Positions 1 through 5,500 of a stretch of 6,117 nt of DNA are shown here, in pieces. Source of the DNA: an uncultured Bacteroidales bacterium (GTDB lineage: Bacteria; Bacteroidota; Bacteroidia; Bacteroidales; Paludibacteraceae); the NCBI GenBank assembly GCA_945949375.1, contig CAMFEN010000068.1:1-6117 (forward strand), given 5' to 3'. Position 1 is the first letter of the stretch, and the number at the start of each line of letters is the position of its first letter. The translations under genes and the position numbers were made by a program. The notes beneath the pieces are model-generated. The model worked only from the letters and a program-made list of their open reading frames with translations, did no database searches and was not told the DNA's origin.

Positions 1-131
1 TCCGCATACTTATCGACCACATTAGGTTTTATACCACGAAAAGCTCTTTGATTGAATACTTGATTAGCTTCAACACGCAACGTATGTAGTTCGTCAAAAA
101 GTCTTCTCTCTGTATCTGAAATCCTGCTCAT
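1..131 (-). CDS. N-terminal fragment of a probable sacsin-type (HSP90-like) ATPase domain protein
   Basis: An ATG at 131-129 opens a frame that runs off the left edge after 43 full codons (MSRISDTERRLFDELHTLRV at the start, then RAFRGIKPNVVDKYA at residues 29-43, with the next codon beginning GA). The pattern of a short charged helix, then (A/S)-x-RG-(I/L)-K-x-x-VV-(D/E)-KY, resembles from memory the N-terminus of bacterial proteins with a sacsin N-terminal ATP-binding-like domain. In those the next residues are usually an AHFIYELLQNADDA-like ATP-binding helix, and that helix would lie outside this window. Such proteins are large and often sit in phage-defence islands. The gene is separated from the upstream small-gene cluster by a long hairpin at 186-228, so it probably has its own promoter in the AT-rich 132-185 stretch, although I cannot pick out a clear one. 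That a CDS starts here is fairly secure; the family call is a pattern match on 43 residues. Confidence 0.55.
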   Translation of the reverse strand, partial: MSRISDTERRLFDELHTLRVEANQVFNQRAFRGIKPNVVDKYA

Positions 132-185
132 ATTATGGTAAGCTTTTTAATAGAAAAACAACTGGATAAGCTATCTATATCAGTT

Positions 186-228
186 AAAAAATGTCGAATT
201 TAACATATTGTAAGTTCGTCCATTTTTT
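186..228. terminator. Long AT-rich hairpin, probable (bidirectional) intrinsic terminator
   Basis: The outer arms AAAAAATG (186-193) and CATTTTTT (221-228) are perfect inverted complements. Inside them, CGAATTTAACA (195-205) pairs with TGTAAGTTCG (209-218) with one G-T wobble and one bulged A, around a TAT loop. Read on the minus strand, the stem ends in a T run, as expected for a terminator 22 bases after the zinc-binding ORF stops at 250. The plus strand also ends in a T run, so it could work in both directions. It separates the small-gene cluster from the ATPase-like gene that starts at 131. Confidence 0.6.
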
Positions 229-249
229 ATAGTAGAAACACAATTATAA

Positions 250-585
250 TTACTTTCTTACCTCATGCCAGCAGTCGGGCCAACAGAGCGGCTTCTCAAC
301 TGAAGAAGGATGAGGTTTACCACATCGGTGGCAGTAGTTCTCTTTTTGTTTTGGGTTACTGCCGTTGTGATACCACACTCTCCAACAGTCTTTGCAGTAG
401 TAGCGGGGGCTTTTCCGCAGGCGGGACGCCTGCGTCCCCGGTATTTCTACTTCAAATGTATATTCAATTTCCGTTCCGCAATGGATACAGACAGCAGTTG
501 TCCGTATCCTAAAAATCGTTTTCTTCGTAACTGTCGAAGCCGAACATGCCATCGTGATTGTCGTGCGTGCCGCAATTCCAATCAT
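250..585 (-). CDS. Small cysteine-rich zinc-binding protein (double zinc-ribbon-like), function unknown
   Basis: The longest frame encodes 111 residues. It carries four cysteine pairs: CIHC at 33-36, CKDC at 64-67, CHRC at 85-88 and CWPDC at 101-105. That spacing is expected for two consecutive zinc ribbons or knuckles, so a zinc-binding, perhaps nucleic-acid- or protein-binding, role is inferred; I do not recognise the family. The start is doubtful. ATGs exist at 585 and 552, but the first 24 residues lie over the end of the 64-residue ORF (509-703) in another phase and look like its out-of-frame shadow. The sensible coding begins near residue 25. The most economical explanation is that this is the C-terminal half of one protein beginning at 703, joined by a +1 shift at 509-514. 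Residues 50-57 (GTQASRLR) are encoded by a GC-rich palindrome, possibly a small insertion between the first two cysteine pairs. It ends 22 bases before the hairpin terminator. Confidence 0.55.
   Translation of the reverse strand: MIGIAARTTITMACSASTVTKKTIFRIRTTAVCIHCGTEIEYTFEVEIPGTQASRLRKSPRYYCKDCWRVWYHNGSNPKQKENYCHRCGKPHPSSVEKPLCWPDCWHEVRK
416..438. repeat. GC-rich overlapping double palindrome inside the zinc-binding ORF
   Basis: Two perfect inverted repeats overlap: CGCAGGCG (416-423) with CGCCTGCG (427-434) around GGA, and GGGACGC (423-429) with GCGTCCC (432-438) around CT. The block is almost pure G+C in an otherwise AT-rich neighbourhood. It could fold into two alternative hairpins in DNA or RNA, as REP-like dispersed palindromes do. 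It adds no frame disruption and encodes GTQASRLR on the minus strand. Confidence 0.5.
509..517 (-). other. Candidate +1 frameshift site (UUU-UAG) or T-run indel
   Basis: The 64-residue ORF ends GAT TTT TAG G. A tRNA-Phe on TTT in the P site can slip forward one base and still read TTT, after which the next codon is AGG and the frame is that of the zinc-binding ORF. A slip-prone sense codon followed by a stop resembles the prfB type of +1 recoding. The same arrangement would arise if one T had been gained in what was a T4 run. I see no upstream Shine-Dalgarno-like stimulator, so an indel or sequencing error is at least as likely. Confidence 0.35.
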
Positions 586-703
586 CGGCGTCCGTCCAGT
601 TGCCTGACTTGCGGGAATAGTTATGCCCTGTCTCTCGCCAGTTTTTATTCAGCGATTCATCCAGCGAATCATCTGAACCAAACAAAAAATCAAAGAGTCC
701 CAT
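509..703 (-). CDS. Small acidic protein, 64 residues, possible N-terminal half of the zinc-binding protein
   Basis: The ATG at 703 is the only good start. The protein begins MGLFDFLFGSDD, a short hydrophobic leader followed by a strongly Asp/Asn/Trp-rich body (NWTDADDWNC around residues 35-44) and ends DSYEENDF. There is no true signal peptide, membrane segment or recognised domain. Its frame ends at 509 inside the coding region of the zinc-binding ORF. The end is TTT TAG, so loss of one T or a +1 shift would fuse it to that ORF and give a 150-residue protein. It starts 19 bases after the stop of the 30-residue ORF at 723-815, so it is probably on the same transcript. As drawn it could be a genuine small protein or the N-terminal part of a broken gene. 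Confidence 0.45.
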   Translation of the reverse strand: MGLFDFLFGSDDSLDESLNKNWRETGHNYSRKSGNWTDADDWNCGTHDNHDGMFGFDSYEENDF

Positions 704-722
704 CGTGTTAATGATTATTGGT

Positions 723-815
723 TTATAAAGTCTTCAAAGTATCGTGAGTTTCCTGCACGAACTCAAGAAACAATGCCTCTTGGTCGGCTTGGGTAAGGGA
801 GGTGATACGGGGCAT
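723..815 (-). CDS. 30-residue small ORF coupled to the lipoprotein gene
   Basis: An ATG at 815 opens a 30-codon frame ending TAA at 725-723: MPRITSLTQADQEALF, then LEFVQETHDTLKTL. The start lies only two bases after the lipoprotein stop (TAA AC ATG), the spacing expected for translational coupling. The codons give a plausible soluble, mixed-charge helical peptide with no membrane segment. I do not recognise it. It could be a real small protein, the remnant of a longer one, or a chance ORF. The tight spacing on both sides (2 and 19 bases) is the main support. Confidence 0.35.
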   Translation of the reverse strand: MPRITSLTQADQEALFLEFVQETHDTLKTL

Positions 816-817
816 GT

Positions 818-1201
818 TTATTTTATGTATGGATGTTCATAACTGCGTGTTTTTTCAATTTCATAATCAATTTTTGCTTGCCCCCAAATACAATTCCACT
901 CAATTTGACCTTCATTATTTATTATGTCTTCAACCTGCACAATCATAAACATGGCTGACTCTTTATCATACCAAGTGGAATAAAGAAAAGCCGCCATGGG
1001 TTCAGTTTCTATATAGATACGGCAACTATCCATAGTCATTGAATCAATGTATGGTATTTCTTTCAGCATCATTGGAATCCGAGCCCTTTCCGTCTCCAAA
1101 ATAGTTTCAGCAATTTTATCAGTCTTCAAACTATGTTGGCATGCGCTCAACCCTATCAATAGCGGGAGGAGTAAGAATAGAACTATTTTTTCATAAATCA
1201 A
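818..1201 (-). CDS. Short putative lipoprotein with a displaced start codon
   Basis: This frame encodes 127 residues with a type II (lipoprotein) signal peptide: IVLFLLLPLLIG followed by the lipobox LSAC at residues 18-21. Cys21 would be lipidated, placing the mature protein of about 107 residues on the cell envelope. The mature part has no motif I recognise; it has scattered Trp/Tyr and an acidic centre (VEDIINNEGQIEWNC). The only in-frame start is TTG at 1201-1199. The natural-looking ATG at 1194-1192 reads ATG AAAAAA TAG and is out of frame by one base. With seven A instead of six it would give MKKIVLFLLLPLLIGLSAC, an ideal lipoprotein leader. The gene may therefore be frameshifted, phase-variable, or started at TTG. 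It lies 133 bases downstream of the SIR2 gene with the same orientation, so joint transcription is possible. Confidence 0.55.
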   Translation of the reverse strand: MIYEKIVLFLLLPLLIGLSACQHSLKTDKIAETILETERARIPMMLKEIPYIDSMTMDSCRIYIETEPMAAFLYSTWYDKESAMFMIVQVEDIINNEGQIEWNCIWGQAKIDYEIEKTRSYEHPYIK

Positions 1202-1207
1202 TTAGAA

Positions 1208-1327
1208 TTAGCATTTTAGAACAACATTTCTCACAACTGTATCTTCAATTACTTTTGGCTGTTTTGTACATGCACTAAGAAATAAAAAGTAATATAAGAA
1301 TGTAAAATTTCTTCTTTCCCGTCCTAT
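1208..1327 (-). pseudogene. Start-less lipoprotein remnant
   Basis: In the gap between the SIR2 gene and the lipoprotein gene, one minus-strand frame reads RRNFTFLYYFLFLSACTKQP and then KVIEDTVVRNVVLKC before TAA at 1210-1208. It has the layout of a lipoprotein leader: basic residues, a hydrophobic core and an LSAC lipobox with the Cys codon at 1270-1268. No ATG, GTG or TTG lies in frame after the preceding stop at 1348-1346. An overlapping frame starting at ACG (1323-1321) reads GKKKFYILILLFIS and then stops, also leader-like. I interpret this as a decayed small lipoprotein gene that has lost its start and perhaps its frame. A chance hydrophobic read of AT-rich DNA is the main alternative. 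Confidence 0.3.
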
Positions 1328-1334
1328 AAAATTA

Positions 1335-2429
1335 CTACTTTGACTCTACAGAATAATCGTTCTGCATTTCTTTTTTCAATAATTCTCCCATTTTGTTATG
1401 TACCAACTCATAAGCTCCTTTTTCCAAATCTTCTTCCTTAAATTGACATATTGGGATAGCAAAATGTCCATCAAGATTATAGATTTTGGCAGCTTCAATC
1501 GTTCGCCTTGGAAATCTCGCCAATGTACTTTCAAAAAAACTATGATACAGCTTAGGCGTATGTTTGGTAAAGTCTACTATCTCCCACCACGACTCTGTTA
1601 ATTCTTCTAAACTAAACCCCGGTCTCTCTATAATTTCAAGGATGTCAAATTGCCGACTTTCTTCGCCTAATTTTACGAACGCCTTTTTGATTATTTCCAT
1701 CGCTTCAACATCCGAGGCTGGTGCTTTATAACCAAATACAGTTGTGATTGCTCCATTGCAAATAATGTTTTGCAGATAATCCCATTGAGCATTTATAAAT
1801 GGGTCTTTGTTATAATCCTTGTGTTTTACGGGATATAACAGCTTCAATGGTCTGAGTTGGGCATGACAATTTGGGCAACTGTTTGAATAAAATTTGTCAT
1901 CATTCGGAAGAAATTCTCCTATTGGGAAAGGTGCATGGCATGCATCACAAACTCCGAGACCTACATTTCCATGAAGAAATAAAAGTTGAGGAAGATCTTT
2001 TATTTCTTTTTCCCATCGCAAATATGCTTGTAATAGCAGACTATCCCAATTGAATGATACAATTACATCTTTTTTCCTTAAGCTTAAAACAAGTAAATCA
2101 TATATAGTCAACTTATCAGGTATACGAATTTTTGAATAATAGTCAAAAATTGCTTGCTCTACTTGTTCTCTCACAGTAGCACAATCATCTCTTTCATATA
2201 GTTCTGAATATATATCCTCAATATTATGACTTTTAGTTTTTAAGTTTACTTTCTCCAAAATATCCTTGAGACCTAAATCCTCAATAATATCGTTCATACA
2301 CGATGGCTTATGACCATAATAGTCTCCATCAGGGAGAGACGCAATAGAAGCACCAGCTCCAATTATGACAATATGTCGACGGCTTACATACCATTTGGAG
2401 ATTTTTTCTTCATACTCTTCGCGTGTCAT
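1335..2429 (-). CDS. SIR2-like NAD+-binding protein, probable defence effector linked to Type III R-M
   Basis: A 364-residue SIR2-family protein. What is visible: IVIIGAGAS at residues 20-28 (the GAGxS NAD-binding loop); SFNWD at 125-129 with the conserved catalytic Asn127 and Asp129; LHG at 152-154 with the catalytic-type His153; a zinc ribbon formed by CDAC (161-164) and CPNC (185-188); and VFGYKAPASD at 231-240, equivalent to the late Rossmann-fold GxS-type motif. The C-terminal 120 residues (FESTLARFPRR near 299-309) have no recognised domain and may sense or multimerise. Known family chemistry is NAD+-dependent deacylation or NAD+ hydrolysis; in phage defence (Thoeris ThsA, DSR, SIR2-HerA, SIR2-pAgo) it is NAD+ depletion. 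The ATG lies four bases after the res stop (TAA TACA ATG), so it is almost surely co-transcribed and coupled. It is clearly more AT-rich than res. That it is a defence effector rather than a deacylase is inferred from the context. Confidence 0.88.
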   Translation of the reverse strand: MTREEYEEKISKWYVSRRHIVIIGAGASIASLPDGDYYGHKPSCMNDIIEDLGLKDILEKVNLKTKSHNIEDIYSELYERDDCATVREQVEQAIFDYYSKIRIPDKLTIYDLLVLSLRKKDVIVSFNWDSLLLQAYLRWEKEIKDLPQLLFLHGNVGLGVCDACHAPFPIGEFLPNDDKFYSNSCPNCHAQLRPLKLLYPVKHKDYNKDPFINAQWDYLQNIICNGAITTVFGYKAPASDVEAMEIIKKAFVKLGEESRQFDILEIIERPGFSLEELTESWWEIVDFTKHTPKLYHSFFESTLARFPRRTIEAAKIYNLDGHFAIPICQFKEEDLEKGAYELVHNKMGELLKKEMQNDYSVESK

Positions 2430-2433
2430 TGTA

Positions 2434-5400
2434 TTATTTCATTACTTTATCAAGTAGTTCGCTATAGTTGGTTATCACGTCATAGACTACATCGCTGCCG
2501 GAGATGGTTGCAAAATGCTTGCGTGCACAATCTATTTTCTTGTTCTCATCATCTCGGCGACCGGCACTTGACAATGTACCTTTCGATTCTGCTATGAAAT
2601 AGATGTGCTTCAACTCATCAGACTCCTCAAAGACAACCGCCCAGTCGGGATTATAGTGCCCCATGGGCGTGTTGATATAGAAGCCTCGCGGAAGTTTGGT
2701 GTAAACGGCAACTTGTTGGCGTTTCTCCAATTCTTCTGCGATGGGCAATTCGACAGTCTTGCTATCCACCACCACTAAATCGTAGAGCGATTTGGTGGAT
2801 TCGATAGCATTTTCACCCAGCACGCCACGGATGGTGTTGGTGGTAAAGATGTCGCTTTCGTGGCGTTTGTCAAGGCGATGGTAGGTGATACTCTCAACAA
2901 CCGCAATCGCCTTTTGACTATTGATAATGCTACCTACGCGCTGAATAAACTCTTCAGGATTGACTTTGAACAGAGCAAATGTAGCAGGTTTAATACCTTT
3001 TAGAATCTCTACAATAGCGCGTCGGGTCAAGTGCGTTTTTTCTACCAATTTTCCAATAAGGTCATACTCTATATGATTGACTGGCTTGGCGATATTTCGG
3101 TTGGCATCGTAGGTCTCACCCTCAATAAAAGCGTCACCAAATTCAAGTTGCTGCTTGTCGCGGATAGTACCTAATGTTCCGCCAGTAACTTCTATGCGCA
3201 CATGCGATACAATCAGTTCCTTGTCGATACGCTCAATAGCTTTCTTGACCAATTCGGCAGTCTCAAAATCAACCGTGTAGAAAGTTTGCTGGTTGATTTT
3301 CTTCCACAATGCCTGAAACTCTTTCTTGTCGAAGTTCTTGTTGATGAAATGTCCTTCCTTGATTCTGCGGTCGTCCTTGGGTCGGATTTTGGACGGATTG
3401 AAAACTTGCTCCAATCGTCCGACAATAACATCCTTGATTGGATTAAACTCGTCCGTAAAATCAAGTGTGCCTTGCTCCTTGTCAGTAAAGTATTTCTGCG
3501 TGAGATTGCCTTTACGGTCAATATACGCGCCTTTGATAAGCACAAAGTGAATACCATTGGCGGCATCTTCTGTGATAGTTTGCCGGTTGCCGTCCTTGTC
3601 GGTATATTTGTAGTCGCGGAAAAGTTCAGCTGTAACCACGATAGGACGGTCGGCAACGGCTTCGGCAATTTCTTTTTGCAGGGCATCGGCAAACGAGGCA
3701 TAACTCTCACTGGCAATGATAGTAAGGTTATTGATAGCGAACACATCTCCTCCGAGAGTGTCGCTATCCTGTCGCTCGCCTGCCTGATTGACGCACAGAC
3801 GCATACCGCGTCCTACCTCCTGCCGTTTCTTAGTAACATTGTCGCTGTCCTTCAGTGTACATATTTGGAACACATTGGGGTTGTCCCATCCTTCTTTGAG
3901 TGCAGAGTGGGAAAAGATAAAGCGGATTGGTACTTTCATATCCAACAGTTTCCTTTTATCTGCCATGATAAGGTTGTATGCACTCTCGTCCTTGCTCTCT
4001 TTGGTTTTGCTCTCAATAGCACCCTCTATGAAATTGCCCGTTTTCTTGTCGCGTGAGAAATAGCCTTGATGAACTTGCTCTGCGGTGAAGCTGCGCAAGT
4101 ATTGGATATATTCGTCCTCACCAAATTCAGGTGTAAATGCCTCCACCGCAGCACGATATTCTTCCTCGAAGATGTCGGCATACTTACCGTTATGCTGTCC
4201 ACCATCATAGAGGCGGTAATTATTCACATGGTCAATAAAGAAAAGCGAAAGCACCTTGATTTGCTTGTAGAACAATTTGCGTTCCTTGTGCAGGTGTGCG
4301 GTGATGGTCTCGCGTATCTGTATGCGGCGGATAAGTTCTTCATTGGCTGCTCCATAGCTCTCTCCCTCTTGCAATTGAATTCCGTTGCGAAGCGATATAG
4401 TGCGGGCGAAACCGTCTATATTGTCAATGACATATCCGTTTCGATATTCCTCCAACCTATCAGAATGTTCGTAGAGATTGAAGCCGATGTTAGCCAACTC
4501 GGTTACATGACGAGAACCGGCTGTCTGCTTTTTCTTCTCATAAATGATACGCGCCACAGGTCCGGCGGGCGTAAGAACTATCTCTTGCAAAAAGATAAAA
4601 CCAGTGCTGGTGTCAGAGCCTTTCTGTACTACTCCGCGCACATTTATCTCCTTGACCAATTTCTGATTGTAAGCATCCATCGCGTCAAGACGATAAATCA
4701 TATTCTGCTTGTCTGTGGCGCGGTGAGTAGCAGAATACAGCAAGGTAAATAGCGGCTTAAATTCTTGCAAGCCCTGTCGTGTAGCGTTTTGCAGATTCGT
4801 ACCGAGTACGGACTGCGGCTCATCAATGATTAGTATAGGGTGCGTGGCAGCCACCACATCAATAGGACGGCGCGAGCGGAAACTATCCAACTCCATACGA
4901 ATACGTCGTGCGGCTTCACCACGGGCATTGAATGCCTGCGTGTTGATAATCATAGCCTGCATACGATTGTCGGATGCAAACTGGTCGAGCATGGTAAGTT
5001 GCTCGGAGTTGTAGATAAAGAAATTGATATGCTCGTTGTACTCTTGCGCAAAGTGGTCTTGCGTCAATTGAAACGATTGGAGTACACCTTCACGGATAGC
5101 GATGCTTGGTACAACAATGATATATTTCGACCATCCATATTGCTTGTGCAGTTCGAACATGGTTTTGATGTAGGTATAGGTTTTTCCCGTACCTGTTTCC
5201 ATCTCGATAGTGAGCCGCAGGTCTCCGGCATTCAGTTCCGCTTTGGGTTCAAGCCCATTGCGATACTGCACTGCTTCAATATTCTTTTTGAGGTCAACTT
5301 TAGTAACATCTATTGCGGTATTGCGAATACCGAGCGCACCGGCATTACCCAAGTCGAGTGTCGGCTGGTCGCCGGTAGAGCCAAGGTCTCGCATAAAGTC

Positions 5401-5493
5401 CAAGCCTCTGGAATAGGGCTGTCCTTTGAAAACATCGACCACGGCTTGTGCGGCGTTTTCTTGGAATTGCTGTTTTTTGAATTGCAGTTTCAT
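2434..5493 (-). CDS. res: Type III restriction-modification system restriction (Res) subunit, full length
   Basis: A 1019-residue protein of normal Res length. It provides the ATP-driven translocation/switch and DNA cleavage activity of a Type III enzyme, acting in complex with Mod on two head-to-head unmodified sites. Visible superfamily 2 helicase motifs: I (METGTGKT, 98-105, Walker A), II (DEPQ, 224-227), III (SAT, 254-256), V (ALKEGWDNPN, 531-540) and VI (QEVGRGMRL, 558-566). The C-terminal nuclease has the PD...ExK layout: P949-D950, then E969-S970-K971 (IAESKG). All key residues are present, so it looks active. The ATG at 5493 follows the mod stop by seven bases, the usual mod-res order and spacing; there is no strong Shine-Dalgarno sequence, as is common in Bacteroidota. 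The stop at 2434 is four bases before the SIR2 start. Several long plus-strand frames across this gene are its shadows. Confidence 0.95.
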   Translation of the reverse strand: MKLQFKKQQFQENAAQAVVDVFKGQPYSRGLDFMRDLGSTGDQPTLDLGNAGALGIRNTAIDVTKVDLKKNIEAVQYRNGLEPKAELNAGDLRLTIEMETGTGKTYTYIKTMFELHKQYGWSKYIIVVPSIAIREGVLQSFQLTQDHFAQEYNEHINFFIYNSEQLTMLDQFASDNRMQAMIINTQAFNARGEAARRIRMELDSFRSRRPIDVVAATHPILIIDEPQSVLGTNLQNATRQGLQEFKPLFTLLYSATHRATDKQNMIYRLDAMDAYNQKLVKEINVRGVVQKGSDTSTGFIFLQEIVLTPAGPVARIIYEKKKQTAGSRHVTELANIGFNLYEHSDRLEEYRNGYVIDNIDGFARTISLRNGIQLQEGESYGAANEELIRRIQIRETITAHLHKERKLFYKQIKVLSLFFIDHVNNYRLYDGGQHNGKYADIFEEEYRAAVEAFTPEFGEDEYIQYLRSFTAEQVHQGYFSRDKKTGNFIEGAIESKTKESKDESAYNLIMADKRKLLDMKVPIRFIFSHSALKEGWDNPNVFQICTLKDSDNVTKKRQEVGRGMRLCVNQAGERQDSDTLGGDVFAINNLTIIASESYASFADALQKEIAEAVADRPIVVTAELFRDYKYTDKDGNRQTITEDAANGIHFVLIKGAYIDRKGNLTQKYFTDKEQGTLDFTDEFNPIKDVIVGRLEQVFNPSKIRPKDDRRIKEGHFINKNFDKKEFQALWKKINQQTFYTVDFETAELVKKAIERIDKELIVSHVRIEVTGGTLGTIRDKQQLEFGDAFIEGETYDANRNIAKPVNHIEYDLIGKLVEKTHLTRRAIVEILKGIKPATFALFKVNPEEFIQRVGSIINSQKAIAVVESITYHRLDKRHESDIFTTNTIRGVLGENAIESTKSLYDLVVVDSKTVELPIAEELEKRQQVAVYTKLPRGFYINTPMGHYNPDWAVVFEESDELKHIYFIAESKGTLSSAGRRDDENKKIDCARKHFATISGSDVVYDVITNYSELLDKVMK

Positions 5494-5500
5494 AGGCTCA

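Noticed and set aside
132..249. Bacteroidota-type promoter (TTTG / TAnnTTTG) for the left-edge gene
   Set aside because: Only a poor -7-like TAGCTTAT is present, with no TTTG at the right distance, so I cannot support a promoter call.
310..711. 133-codon plus-strand frame over the small-gene cluster
   Set aside because: Its Cys/Arg/Ser-rich translation has no domain, and it runs antisense to the cysteine-pair ORF and the 64-residue ORF, which have clearer protein features.
1302..1333. Possible terminator hairpin just after the SIR2 stop (GTAAAATTT...AAAATTAC)
   Set aside because: The arms do not pair properly beyond four bases and no T run follows, so readthrough into the lipoprotein region remains possible.
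3213..3746. 177-codon minus-strand frame inside res
   Set aside because: It is an alternate-phase Ser/Thr/Arg/Leu-rich shadow of the Res coding sequence with no recognisable domain.
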